Source: Streptomyces mobaraensis
Lineage (GTDB): Bacteria > Actinomycetota > Actinomycetes > Streptomycetales > Streptomycetaceae
DNA: 64,000 nt
Assembly: GCF_020099395.1 (NCBI RefSeq)
Contig: NZ_CP083590.1
Location: forward strand, 1,426,001-1,490,000
Reading direction: 5' to 3'
Shown: positions 39,147 through 48,479 of the stretch, one piece after another
How the letters are laid out: every line of letters starts with the position of its first letter
How positions within the stretch are numbered: position 1 is the first letter of the stretch
Program-made: the position numbers and the translations under genes
Notes under the pieces: model-generated
The model's input: only the letters and a program-made list of their open reading frames with translations
Told to the model about the DNA's origin: nothing
The model's database searches: none

Positions 39147-39791
39147 TCAGAGCTCGACGCTCTCCCCCGACTCCAGCCGGGAGTGCTCCGCCCCGCCGAC
39201 GCCGGGGCCGTCCGGGCCGAGCATGCGGTCGTAGACGGGCCGCGCCAGGTCGGTGAGGAGCGCGTCGTGGACGTCGACGGCCCGGCGCGGCGCGACCTCG
39301 CGGAGGTAGTCGATGACGTCGCCGACCCTGTTCCACGGCGCCATCACCGGCACCATCAGCGTGTCCACCGGCCGGCCGGGGACGGTGAGGGCGTCGCCGG
39401 GGTGGAAGAGCGTGTCGTCCACGAAGTAACCGACGTTGGTGATCCGTTCGAGGTCCGGGTGGATCACGGCGTGCAGCTGCCCGTGCACCTCGACGTCGAA
39501 CCCCGCGGCCGTGAAGGCGTCGCCCTCGCCGACGGTGTGCACCCGCCCCGGGAACGCGGCCGAGAGCCGCTCGGCGACGCTCCGCAGCGTCCACAGTTCG
39601 GCGGCCGGGTTGGCCTCCAGGGCGGCCCGCAGCCGGTTCGCGTCGAAGTGGTCCGGGTGCTCGTGCGTGACCAGCAGGGCGTCCGCCCCGAGGGCCGCGT
39701 CCTCCTCCGTGAACCCGCCGGGGTCGATGACGAGGGCGCGGCCTTCCTTCTCCAGACGGACGCAGGCGTGACCGTACTTGGTGAGTTTCAT
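39147..39791 (-). CDS. MBL-fold metallohydrolase
   Basis: ATG at 39791 gives 214 residues. The metallo-beta-lactamase fold is shown by LTKYGHACVRLEKEGRALVIDPGGF, the metal motif THEHPDHFD, DDTLFHPGDALTVP, and MAPWNRVGDVIDYLREVAPRRAVDVHDAL. It belongs to the UlaG/YfnA-like group of cytoplasmic hydrolases. The substrate is unknown. It ends 75 bases after the exonuclease gene start on the same strand and may share its transcript. Confidence 0.88.
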   Translation of the reverse strand: MKLTKYGHACVRLEKEGRALVIDPGGFTEEDAALGADALLVTHEHPDHFDANRLRAALEANPAAELWTLRSVAERLSAAFPGRVHTVGEGDAFTAAGFDVEVHGQLHAVIHPDLERITNVGYFVDDTLFHPGDALTVPGRPVDTLMVPVMAPWNRVGDVIDYLREVAPRRAVDVHDALLTDLARPVYDRMLGPDGPGVGGAEHSRLESGESVEL

Positions 39792-39795
39792 GCCC

Positions 39796-42700
39796 TCATG
39801 ATGACGCGCCACCCTCGGGGGACGAGTCCGGCCGGCCCGGCCCGTCCCCCATGACCGGCCGGATCGCGGCGAAGGCGGCCCGGGCGGCGGGCAGCCCGGC
39901 GTAGAGGGCCGTGTGCCGCAGGGCCTCCTGGATCTCACCCGGCGTGACCCCCAGCCGGAGCGCGGCCCGGGCGTGGCCGGGGAGCTCCTGGACGTGGCCG
40001 CCGGCGGTGAGCGCGGTCAGGGTGAGCAGCGCCCGCGTCCGCGGGTCGAGGCCGGCCCGGGACCAGCTCTCGTCCCAGGTGACGCGGGCCGCGAAGTCCT
40101 CGAACTCGCGCGTGAACGGATCCGCCGCGCCGGCCGCCTGACCGTACGCCTCCCCGTGCGCCTCCCCCAGCGCCCGCCGCCGCACGTCGAGCGCCCCCGC
40201 CGGAGCGCCCGCGCCCCCGGCGTCGGCCCCCGGCTCGACGACGGTCAGGGCGTCCGCCGAGTACGCGCCTCCGGCACGGTGGCGGGCGCGCGGGGCGCGC
40301 GTGTCGGTGGGTACGTCGGTGGGTACGCCGGTGGATACGGCCGCCTCCGTTCCGTGCGTGGTGGCGGCGGCGGGCAGGGTCGCGGAACCGGCGGGCCGGA
40401 CGTCCTCCCGGCGGGCGACTTCGGCGGGGGCGTCGCTGCTGGGGCTGTTGCCGACGCCAGTGCTGGTGTCAGGGCCGGTGCCGGTATGGCTCCGGGTTTC
40501 CGCCCCGGTGGGCCGTCCGTCGCCCCCAGGGGCGCCCGCCCCCGCCTCCGGCCCCCTCGCCCCGAAGGCGGCCTGCCGGCCCACGCCCACCCCGATACCG
40601 GTCCTCCCGGCGGTGCGGCGAGTACTCGGACGGTCGGTGGCGGTGGTGGCCGAGGAAGTGCCGGCGGTGGGCACGTCCACGCGGGCCTGCTCCGCGGCCG
40701 GCGCTCCGGCGCCGGGGCGGACGGCCGAACCGGGTGCGGACGCCGTGGATGTGTCGGTAGTCGGCGGCACATATTCCCGGACCCGTTCCCCGGCTGGCCC
40801 TCCGGCACCGGGGTGGACGGCCCCATCCGGTGCGGCCCCCAGGGGCACACCACTGGCCGGCACGTCCGCCCGGGCTGCTTCCGCGGCCGACGTCGCGGCG
40901 CCGGGGCGGGCCGCCGAACTCTGTGCGGAGACGACGGACATATCGGTGGTGGGCACGTCCGCCCGGACCCGTTCCGCGATCGGCGCCGCGGCACCCGAGC
41001 GGGCCGCCGCACTCGGTGCGGAGACGACGGACATATCGGTGGTGGGCACGTCCGCCCGGACCCGTTCCGCGATCGGCGCCGCGGCACCCGAGCGGGCCGC
41101 CGCACTCGGTGCGGAGACGACGGACATATCGGTGGTGGGCACGTCCGCCCGGACCCGTTCCGCGATCGGCGCCGCGGCACCCGAGCGGGCCGCCGCACTC
41201 GGTGCGGAGACAGTGGACCCGTCGATGACGGTCCCCTCCGCATGCGCCCGCTCCGGAGCCGACGCACCCTCCTTGGAACGGGCCGCCGTATCCGGTGCGG
41301 ACCTCACGGACGTGTCGGCGGCCGACGCGTCCGCCCCCGTGATGTCGGGGGCCGGCCCAGCCGCGCCGGGCGCCCCGCCGGCAGCCGCCACCGGATCGGG
41401 CGCGGAGAGCACGGACATGTCGGTCGTCGGCACGTCCACCCGGGCAACGTCCGGAGTGGAGCCGCCCGCACCGGGCGCCTCCGCGACGGCCGTCACCGAA
41501 CCAGGCACGGGGAGCACCGCCATGTCGGTCGTCGGCACATCGACGCGGCCGGCTCCCGGCGCCGTCGCCTCGTCGCCGCCCGCCGCCGTGGGGCGCCCGC
41601 CCATCGGGGACGTGTCAGCGGCAGGCGCGTCCCCGCCGGATCCACCGGAGGAACCCGCCTGGGCCGCCGCCTTCCCGTTCGCGCCGGACCGGGCGCCATG
41701 ACGGCTCGCCGAATCGGGCGCGGACAACGAGGACATGTCGGTGGTGGGCACGTCCGCACGAGCGGAATCCGCCACCGCGTCACCACTCACCTTCGCAGTG
41801 GCCTCGCGACGGCTCGCCGGAGCCGATGCGGTCAACGGGGACATGTCCGTCGTCGGCACGTCGACCCGAGCCCGGTCCGGGACGGGCCCGTCCGCTGCGG
41901 AGGTCGCCGCACCAGCGCCCGGGCGGACCGAGGGGTCGGGGGCGGTCGGCGAGGACGAGTCCTCCGCCGGGGTACCGGCGCCCCCGGACCGCGGTGCCGG
42001 GACGGACGGGGTCACCGGGGACATGTCCGTGGTCGGCACGTCCACCCGTGCCCGGTCCGGGACGGGCCCGCCCGCTGCGGAGGTCGCCGCACCAGCACCC
42101 GGGCGGACCGAGGGGTCGGGGGCGGTCGACGAGGACGAGCCCTCCGCCGCGATGCCGGTGCCCTCGGACCGCCGCGGTCCCGGGACGGACGGGGTCACCG
42201 GGGACATGTCCGTGGTCGGCACGTCCACCCGTGCGGGGCTCCCCTGTCCTGCCGGGGGTGCCCCCGCGCCCGTACGAGAACCTGTTCCCGGCCCCTGGGC
42301 GCCGCTGCCGCCCGCTTCCGCGAACGGGCCGGGAGCGGGCCGGACCGGAGCGGTCGGGGCACCGAAGGCCCCTGCGGCATAAGGCATTTGGGACGCGACT
42401 TCGCCCGGGCCGGCTGCGGTAGGCGCGCCTGCCGGGGACGAACCCGGGAAGGGTCCGAAGCCCCCCTCGGCCTCGACGCGGCCGGGGACGGAAGGACCGT
42501 ACGCCGTCGGCGCGCCCTCGGCCCTCGGGCCGCCCGCGTCCGCGGAAGCGCCCGCGGCGGGGGCCGCCGTCGCGTACGGGCTGTCGACCGGCGGGCCGAC
42601 CGGGCCGAAGACGTCGGCCCGCAGCGTTCCGTTACGGAGCATGGCCTTGGGCCCGTGGGGCGTGGCGGGTGTGGCCGGCCGGGGGCCGTTCGCGGGGCCG

Positions 42701-44319
42701 AAGGGGTCGGGGGCCGCGCCGAAGGGCACGGGATCCGGGGCAGGGCCCGGTATGCCGCCCGCCAGAGGTGGCCCGAACACGCCGTGCGGCACGTCCGCGC
42801 CGCGGGACGGCGGCCAGCCGGCGGGCGGCCCCTCGGTGAAGGCGGCGGACGGCACCGGCCCGTCCCCCAGCACGATCGGCGGCAACAGCGCCGTCGGCGC
42901 CTCGCCTGGCGGCGCGGGCGGGGGCGCGGAAGACGGCCCACCGGAGTCCGAGGCCGTGGCAGCCAACCCGGCCGAAGGCGCGCCGGGCGGGGCCGCCGCA
43001 GACGCGCCCGCGGGCACCGAAAGACCAGCGGGGGCGCCCACACCGGCCGGGGACGGGCCGGTGGATGTGGCCGGAGGAGCCGAGGCCGCGCCGACCGACA
43101 AACCGCCGTGCATGGCCGAACCGGCGGCCACACCCCCAGCGGACGGCACGCCCGGCCCGCCGGGCTCCGACAGGCCGGCGGAAGCACCCGCGCCGGCCGC
43201 GAACGAGCCGCTGGACGCGACCGGCGGAACCGAGGCCGCGCCGGTCGACAGACCCGAGGCACCCGAGGAGGACAGGCCCCCGGGACCGCCCGCGCCGGCC
43301 GCGGACGCGCCGGTGGACGTGGCCGGAGGGATCGAGGACGGGCCGGCGTGCAGGGCTGAACCGCCGGGCGTACCCCCGGCGGAAGGCATACCCGGCCCGC
43401 CCGGCTCCGACGGACCGGCGGGCGCGCCCGGTCCGCTCGCGGCGGGGGCGGGAGCGGCGGTGACAGCGGTGGGATCGGTCGCCGGGCCCGGCGGCGTACC
43501 GGGGCCCGTACCCGCGCCGCGTCCCCGCGGGGCCCGCCGCTGCCAGTCCGCCGTGAAGTGGCTCACCAGCAGGTCGGTGACGGCGGCGGGTTGCTCGACG
43601 GGGGCCAGGTGGCGGGTGCCGGGGACGACGGCCAGGCGGGCGTCGTGGATGCCGGCGACCAGGACGCGGGCGTCGGCGGGCGGCGTCACCTGGTCCTCGG
43701 CGCCGACGAGCACCAGCGTGGGCACGCCCACCCGGTCGAGGCCGGAGCGGACGTCGAAGGCGGCCAGCGCCTCGCAGGCGGCGGAGTAGCAGGGGACGTC
43801 GGTGGTGCGCACCATGTGGACGGCCCAGTCCACTATGGCGGGCTGGGCCGCGGCGAAGGCGGGGCTGAACCAGTTCTCGGGCGCGGCACGCGCCGCGGGG
43901 TCGAGGCCGTGGGAACGGGCCTCGGAGGCCCGTACGCCCCAGCCGTCCGCCGTGCCGAAGCGGGCGGCCGCCCCGATCAGGGCGAGGGAGCCGAGCCGTT
44001 CCGGGCCGCGCAGGGCGAGGTCGGCGCCGATCGCGCCGCCGATGCAGCAGCCCGCGTAGCCGAAGTGCTCGACGCCGAGGGCGTCGAGGGTGGCGAGCAG
44101 CCGGTCGGTGAACTCGCCGACCGTGGCCGCCGGATGGGCGGGCGCGCCGCCGTGCCCCGGCAGGTCGTAGCGGAAGACGCGCCACTGGCGGGTGAGTTCC
44201 GGCACCTGCCGGTCCCACATGTGCCATGTGGTACCCAACGCTGGGCCCAAGACCAGGACGGGGGCGTCTTCTGGCCCGTCAAAGCGGTATTGCAGGGTGT
44301 TCGGCGTACTCTCACTCAC
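39796..44319 (-). CDS. pcaL: PcaL-type fusion (alpha/beta hydrolase plus carboxymuconolactone decarboxylase) with a giant repetitive linker
   Basis: GTG at 44319, 9 bases after GGGAG, gives 1507 residues; usual PcaL is about 370-400. Residues about 1-265 are a 3-oxoadipate enol-lactonase-like hydrolase (GPALGTTWHMWDRQ, YDLPGHG, acid in GAEDQVTPP, His in GTRHLAPVEQP). The nucleophile elbow reads AGCCIGG, with Cys92 where Ser is usual. Residues about 1380-1507 are a carboxymuconolactone decarboxylase (RTRALLTLTALTAGGHVQELPGHARAALRLG). Between them lie about 1,100 residues rich in Pro, Ala, Ser, Thr and Gly with a recurring VPTTDMS motif (nine exact VPTTDM). No other pca genes are adjacent. The frame is open throughout, which argues against random insertion. 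Confidence 0.85.
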   Translation of the reverse strand: MSESTPNTLQYRFDGPEDAPVLVLGPALGTTWHMWDRQVPELTRQWRVFRYDLPGHGGAPAHPAATVGEFTDRLLATLDALGVEHFGYAGCCIGGAIGADLALRGPERLGSLALIGAAARFGTADGWGVRASEARSHGLDPAARAAPENWFSPAFAAAQPAIVDWAVHMVRTTDVPCYSAACEALAAFDVRSGLDRVGVPTLVLVGAEDQVTPPADARVLVAGIHDARLAVVPGTRHLAPVEQPAAVTDLLVSHFTADWQRRAPRGRGAGTGPGTPPGPATDPTAVTAAPAPAASGPGAPAGPSEPGGPGMPSAGGTPGGSALHAGPSSIPPATSTGASAAGAGGPGGLSSSGASGLSTGAASVPPVASSGSFAAGAGASAGLSEPGGPGVPSAGGVAAGSAMHGGLSVGAASAPPATSTGPSPAGVGAPAGLSVPAGASAAAPPGAPSAGLAATASDSGGPSSAPPPAPPGEAPTALLPPIVLGDGPVPSAAFTEGPPAGWPPSRGADVPHGVFGPPLAGGIPGPAPDPVPFGAAPDPFGPANGPRPATPATPHGPKAMLRNGTLRADVFGPVGPPVDSPYATAAPAAGASADAGGPRAEGAPTAYGPSVPGRVEAEGGFGPFPGSSPAGAPTAAGPGEVASQMPYAAGAFGAPTAPVRPAPGPFAEAGGSGAQGPGTGSRTGAGAPPAGQGSPARVDVPTTDMSPVTPSVPGPRRSEGTGIAAEGSSSSTAPDPSVRPGAGAATSAAGGPVPDRARVDVPTTDMSPVTPSVPAPRSGGAGTPAEDSSSPTAPDPSVRPGAGAATSAADGPVPDRARVDVPTTDMSPLTASAPASRREATAKVSGDAVADSARADVPTTDMSSLSAPDSASRHGARSGANGKAAAQAGSSGGSGGDAPAADTSPMGGRPTAAGGDEATAPGAGRVDVPTTDMAVLPVPGSVTAVAEAPGAGGSTPDVARVDVPTTDMSVLSAPDPVAAAGGAPGAAGPAPDITGADASAADTSVRSAPDTAARSKEGASAPERAHAEGTVIDGSTVSAPSAAARSGAAAPIAERVRADVPTTDMSVVSAPSAAARSGAAAPIAERVRADVPTTDMSVVSAPSAAARSGAAAPIAERVRADVPTTDMSVVSAQSSAARPGAATSAAEAARADVPASGVPLGAAPDGAVHPGAGGPAGERVREYVPPTTDTSTASAPGSAVRPGAGAPAAEQARVDVPTAGTSSATTATDRPSTRRTAGRTGIGVGVGRQAAFGARGPEAGAGAPGGDGRPTGAETRSHTGTGPDTSTGVGNSPSSDAPAEVARREDVRPAGSATLPAAATTHGTEAAVSTGVPTDVPTDTRAPRARHRAGGAYSADALTVVEPGADAGGAGAPAGALDVRRRALGEAHGEAYGQAAGAADPFTREFEDFAARVTWDESWSRAGLDPRTRALLTLTALTAGGHVQELPGHARAALRLGVTPGEIQEALRHTALYAGLPAARAAFAAIRPVMGDGPGRPDSSPEGGASS
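40928..41206. repeat. 93-bp tandem repeat, three near-identical copies
   Basis: Units begin at 40928, 41021 and 41114, and a fourth start appears at 41207 before divergence. Each encodes 31 residues of the linker, beginning at the VPTTDMSVVSAPS motif. The exact 93-base period keeps the reading frame. Confidence 0.9.
41837..42240. repeat. 180/183-bp degenerate tandem repeat in the linker
   Basis: The segment starting GGGGACATGTCCGT recurs at about 41837, 42017 and 42200. Long stretches between copies are nearly identical, each encoding about 60 residues with the motif RVDVPTTDMSPVTPSVP. Confidence 0.8.
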
Positions 44320-44338
44320 CCGCTCACGCTCCCACATC

Positions 44339-44570
44339 TCACACGATCTCACGGAAGGGGGTACTGGCCTCCACCAAGCCGCCCCAGGCTTCCGCCGCGG
44401 GAGGGAGGCCATCCACGCCCGGCTTCACGTACCACTTCTTCGTCGTCTTGGCGTTCGTGTGGCCGGCCCACCGGGCAAGGATGTGATCCAACACGCCTTG
44501 TTCGCCGAGTACGTGAGGCATGCGGCGCGGGCATCGTACAGGCGTACGCGACGGAGACCACTCAAGGTCA
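44339..44570 (-). pseudogene. remnant of a tyrosine recombinase (integrase) C-terminus
   Basis: A minus-strand reading frame contains LDHILARWAGHTNAKTTKKW followed by YVKPGVDGL and AAEAWGGL. This is the C-terminal catalytic block of an actinobacterial phage-type integrase, with the conserved GH and the nucleophile Tyr. Just upstream, in another frame, RLYDARAACLTYSAN matches the preceding helix. A frameshift at about 44480-44490 separates them, and nothing earlier of the protein remains. It marks a past integration event between the PcaL-type and APC permease genes. No tRNA gene is seen beside it. Confidence 0.75.
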
Positions 44571-44641
44571 CCGGAACCGGCGCCCCGGCCGTGACCCGGG
44601 CCCGCGCGACGCCCCCTGACCGGATCTCGTCACGCCACCTG

Positions 44642-46618
44642 TCACCCCACGTGGATCCGCGGGCGCCGGGACAGGTTCGGTTCCGCGCGGCGCAGTACCT
44701 CGCGGGTGACCGGGGCCACCTCGCCGTCGCCGAAGACCAGGAAGCGCAGCAGGTGGCTGAGCGGGTGGCCCTCGGTCCAGTTGAAGTACGCGTGCGGCAC
44801 CCGGTCGGTGCGGTTGCGCAGTTCCATCAGGACGGCCGCGATCGTGTTGGGCACGACGGGGCCCTCGACGCGCAGGATGCGCGCGCCGTGGCGGTGTTCG
44901 CCGGTGACCTTGAGGTCGGCGGTGAAGTCGGAGGAGTCCTGGACCGTCACCTCCAGGAACAGGACGGGCGAGCCGTCGGGTATGTGGGTCTCCTCGCGCT
45001 GGCTGTACTCCTTCTCGCGGTACGCGGCCTCGTCGCGTTCGTCCGGCTCGTTGGCGATGATCCGCAGCGGGCCGGCGGAGGCCACCTCGTCGATGAGGCG
45101 CTCGGCCCCCTCGTCGAACGTCACGTTCACGGCCCGTAGTTCGAAGGAGCGCCTGATCCGCGAGCCCAGGGAGGACAGCAGGATGCCGGCGATGAAGAAC
45201 GAGGCGATCTTCAGGCCGTCGGGCCGCTCGATGACGTTGGTGACCAGGGTGTACGCGAAGACCGCCGTGATCACGGCGAATCCGGCGGTGGCCGCCGTAT
45301 GCCCGCGGTGGCGGGCCGCGATGGTCGCGGAGAAGGACGCCGAGAGGATCAGGACGAGCACTCCCGTGGCGTAGGCGCCGCCCTGCGCGTCGACGTCGGC
45401 GTCGAACAGGATGGTGATCGTGATGGAGACGGCCATGAAGAGCAGCACCAGAGGCCGCACCGCCCGGGTCCACTCGGGGGCCATGCCGTAGCGCGGCAGG
45501 AACCGCGGTACGAGGTTGAGCAGGCCGGCGAGCGCGGACGCGCCGGCGAACCAGAGGATGGCGATGGTAGAGACGTCGTAGACCGTGCCGAAGACCTCGC
45601 CGAGGTAGCGGTGCGCGAGGTAGGCGAGCGCGCGGCCGTTGGCCTCGCCTCCCTTCTCGAACTCCTTGGCCGGGATGAGGAACGTGGTGGCCAGGCTGCT
45701 CACCAGGAGGAAGCCGCTCATGAACAGGGCGGCGGTGGTGAGCAGCCGACGCGTGCCCCGGACGCGGCCGGCGGGGTCGTCGTACGTGTCGCCGGTGCCG
45801 CCGCGGATCTGCGGCATCACGGCGACGCCCGTCTCGAAGCCCGACATGCCGAGCGCCAGCCGTGGGAAGACGAGCAGCGCCACGCCGATCATGGCGAACG
45901 GCGACGAGTAGTCGGTGGTCAGGGAGCGCCACCAGTCGCCGACCACCTCGGGCCCGGCCGCCACGTGCCACACCGCGGTGGCCAGGACCACCAGGTTGAG
46001 CACGAGGTAGACGCCGACGAGGAGGACGGCGACCCGGATCGCCTCGCGGAAGCCCTTGAGGAACACGGCGCCGAGGCCGGTAAGGAGCAGCAGCGTGATC
46101 CAGACGTTGGCGTGCCGCATCCACGACGGGGCGAAAGGATTCTCCACCACGTGGGCGGAGGCGTCGGCCGCCGACAGCGTGATGGTGATCATGAAGTCGG
46201 TGGCGGCGAAGCCGAGCAGGACGAGGACGAAGAGCTTGCCCGCCCACCAGGGCAGCAGCCGTTCCAGCATGGCGATGGAGCCCTCGCCGTGCGGGCTCTC
46301 CCTGGCCACCCGGCGGTAGACGGGGAGCGCGCCCAGCAGCGTGAGGGCGATGAGGACGAGGGTCGCCAGCGGCGAGAGCAGGCCGGCGGCGAGCGCGGCG
46401 ATGCCCGGCTGGTACCCGAGGGTGGAGAAGTAGTCGACACCGGTCAGGCACATGACGCGCCACCAGCTGTGTCCCTCGTGCTCCTCCGGCGGTGTGCCGT
46501 GGGGGCCCGGATGACGTGCCGACTGCTCGCTCAGACCCTCCAGTAACCAGGCGCGCCAGCGGCGGCGGACCGGCCGCTCCGACTCGGTATGAGCGGGTTT
46601 CACCGGCGTGACAGTCAT
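44642..46618 (-). CDS. APC-superfamily amino acid permease with cytosolic C-terminal domain
   Basis: ATG at 46618 gives 658 residues. A cytoplasmic N-terminus precedes about 12 membrane helices, starting with the family's [20 protein letters not shown] unwound-helix motif and continuing through [15 protein letters not shown] and [11 protein letters not shown]. The last 170 residues are soluble ([45 protein letters not shown]). Large actinobacterial APC permeases of this type have uncharacterised substrates. It stands alone, with a long repeat-bearing spacer upstream. Confidence 0.87.
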   Translation of the reverse strand: MTVTPVKPAHTESERPVRRRWRAWLLEGLSEQSARHPGPHGTPPEEHEGHSWWRVMCLTGVDYFSTLGYQPGIAALAAGLLSPLATLVLIALTLLGALPVYRRVARESPHGEGSIAMLERLLPWWAGKLFVLVLLGFAATDFMITITLSAADASAHVVENPFAPSWMRHANVWITLLLLTGLGAVFLKGFREAIRVAVLLVGVYLVLNLVVLATAVWHVAAGPEVVGDWWRSLTTDYSSPFAMIGVALLVFPRLALGMSGFETGVAVMPQIRGGTGDTYDDPAGRVRGTRRLLTTAALFMSGFLLVSSLATTFLIPAKEFEKGGEANGRALAYLAHRYLGEVFGTVYDVSTIAILWFAGASALAGLLNLVPRFLPRYGMAPEWTRAVRPLVLLFMAVSITITILFDADVDAQGGAYATGVLVLILSASFSATIAARHRGHTAATAGFAVITAVFAYTLVTNVIERPDGLKIASFFIAGILLSSLGSRIRRSFELRAVNVTFDEGAERLIDEVASAGPLRIIANEPDERDEAAYREKEYSQREETHIPDGSPVLFLEVTVQDSSDFTADLKVTGEHRHGARILRVEGPVVPNTIAAVLMELRNRTDRVPHAYFNWTEGHPLSHLLRFLVFGDGEVAPVTREVLRRAEPNLSRRPRIHVG

Positions 46619-47388
46619 GGCTCTTTCCCTGCCGTTCTTCGCGCTGTGGGGAGGCAACGAGGAGCGAGTATTCACCATGCCGGAACCGGGTTCGACGCCC
46701 GGTCGGCTTCGTTTCCGGTCATCGTCCGGCCCGTCGTGCGGGCGGCGCCGGCCGGTCGCGGAAGCGGCATCCCCGCGACCGCCCGTGGCCTTCCGGCTGC
46801 GGCGCGGCCCAGCCCCAAGTGGCCGCCGCGGGAAGGCGGGAGGGCCGCCGCGATGCCCGGGCCGGGACCCGGGCCCGGCCGGCCGCGGCACTGCCGCCGT
46901 GACGGTGCGCGGGCGCGGGCGGTCTCCGCGGCGGTGCTGCCGGGCCCCCTGTCGCACATGGCCACGTGTACCCGCGGTTCGGCGGTCCGCACGGCGAGGG
47001 GGATTCGTGGCCGGCCGGCGTGGCGTGGGCGGTGCTGTGGGCAGGACGTCGACCCGCGTGGACCGCGTTGGCCACGGCAGCGCTCCCGTCCGGGCCGAGC
47101 CGTACGCCGCGGGTGCGGCCGGTGGCCGGCTGGGCGCCGACGGCCTCCGTGGCCGGTTCCGTGCCGTCGGTGCTTCCGGCCCGGGGCGGCACCGGTCAAG
47201 GCCCCGGGCGGAGACCCGGTCAAGGCCCCGGGCGGAGACCCGGTCAAGGTCCCGGACGGAGACCCGGTCAAGGTCCCGGACGGAGACCCGGGCGGAGACC
47301 CCGGCGGAGACCCCGGCGGAGACCCCGGCGAGGCGTACGCCCCGGCGGCGCCCCCGCACACCGCGCCGTCCATCCCGGGCGCCCCGCC
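46619..47388. other. long intergenic region with minisatellite
   Basis: About 770 bases lie between the APC permease start and the end of the response regulator gene. Open frames here are repetitive or low complexity, and I do not accept any as a gene. The tandem repeat at its right side is listed separately. The permease promoter must lie in the left part. Confidence 0.5.
47192..47335. repeat. 24-bp and 12-bp tandem repeats
   Basis: Four copies of CCGGTCAAGGCCCCGGGCGG plus GAC-type ends (24 bp; the last two copies vary at two positions) run from 47192 to 47287. Four 12-bp copies of the GGCGGAGAC-ended subunit follow to 47335. The pattern suggests replication slippage. Confidence 0.85.
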
Positions 47389-48159
47389 TCACGCCTGGGC
47401 CGCCGCCGGCACGGCCAGCCGGTAGCCGACGCCGCGGATCGTCTCGATCCACTGCCGGTCGCCGAGCTTGCCGCGCAGGGAGCGCACGTGGACGTCGAGG
47501 GTGCGGCTGGAGCCGAACCAGTTCTCGTCCCACACCCGGGACATGATCTCCTGGCGCTCCATCACCGTGCCGGGCTCCTGCATCAGCAGGAGCAGCAGAT
47601 CGAACTCCTTGCGCGTGATCCGCACCTCCTGGTCGCGGACGAATACCTTCCGTGTGCGCGGGTCGATCCGCAGAGGGCCGGCCTCCAGCGGGTCGGCCCC
47701 GGCTCGGCGCGCCCCCGGCCCGGACCCGGATCCCGACCAGGTGGCCGACGGCGCGGCGGCGTCCGGGGCCGTCTCCACGGCGGGCGCGGTGCCGTGCCGG
47801 ACGCAGCCCGCGGCCCGGCGAAGGACGGCCTCGATGCGGGCCACCAGCTCGTAGCGGCTGAAGGGCTTGGCGACGAAGTCGTCGGCTCCCAGGTGCAGGG
47901 CCAGCACCCGGTCGAGTTCCCGGCTCCGGCCGCTCAGGGCGATCACCGGTACGCAGGACGCCTTCCGCATCCGCCGGCACACCTCGAAGCCGTCCAGGTC
48001 GGGCAGGCCCAGGTCGAGCAGGACCAACTGCTCCTCGCCGAGCCGGTCCAGGGCCTCTGCGCCGGTGCCGACGCGGTGCGTCCCGTAACCGTGCGCCGCC
48101 AGCGTGCGCTCCAGCGCCTCGGCCACTCCGTCGTCGTCCTCGACGATCAGCACGTTCAT
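47389..48159 (-). CDS. OmpR-family response regulator
   Basis: The 256-residue protein has a receiver domain with acidic pocket VEDDD, phospho-acceptor Asp49 ([16 protein letters not shown]), SGRS and switch Lys in [17 protein letters not shown]. An Ala/Gly/Pro-rich linker of about 45 residues joins a winged-helix DNA-binding domain ([46 protein letters not shown]). No histidine kinase is on the same strand next to it, so it is an orphan here. The target is unknown. Confidence 0.9.
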   Translation of the reverse strand: MNVLIVEDDDGVAEALERTLAAHGYGTHRVGTGAEALDRLGEEQLVLLDLGLPDLDGFEVCRRMRKASCVPVIALSGRSRELDRVLALHLGADDFVAKPFSRYELVARIEAVLRRAAGCVRHGTAPAVETAPDAAAPSATWSGSGSGPGARRAGADPLEAGPLRIDPRTRKVFVRDQEVRITRKEFDLLLLLMQEPGTVMERQEIMSRVWDENWFGSSRTLDVHVRSLRGKLGDRQWIETIRGVGYRLAVPAAAQA

Positions 48160-48479
48160 TCGATCAGCCTCCCCCGCTGACGGACCACCCCGCCGTTATC
48201 CCGGACACGCCGTGGTGCGCTGGAACTCCCGCCCCACGCTTCCCAATTGTTTCCGGAAGCGCTGTCTATCAAGCCGGCGGGCGGGGCTCAACGCGGGGCA
48301 TTCCGACGGCACCGAGGGGGACAACGGGACGTGCCTCTTTCGGCGCACACCGGCCCTCCGGACAGGCCGCCACCACAATGGCGTGATCTTGACGGTTTCC
48401 TGACACACCCCCACGGACAGCGGGGTACGCTGCGCAGATCGAACAGAAGTTCAGGCCGGGAAGGCTGCGGGCGTACGGA
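48160..48479. other. divergent intergenic region
   Basis: This 320-base spacer lies between the OmpR-type regulator and the NarL-type kinase gene. It contains the promoters of both. I see no distinct palindrome or RNA gene. Confidence 0.4.

Noticed and set aside
40301..41701. Forward-strand open frames across the PcaL-type linker
   Set aside because: They are antisense shadows of the repetitive linker; both enzyme domains that frame it are on the minus strand.
44339..44640. tRNA-associated attachment site beside the integrase remnant
   Set aside because: I could not find a tRNA cloverleaf or flanking direct repeat in this stretch.
46589..47425. Open frame with repeated GGDPVKAP peptides
   Set aside because: It is the translation of a tandem DNA repeat, has no ribosome site, and overlaps the convergent response regulator gene end; read as a minisatellite.
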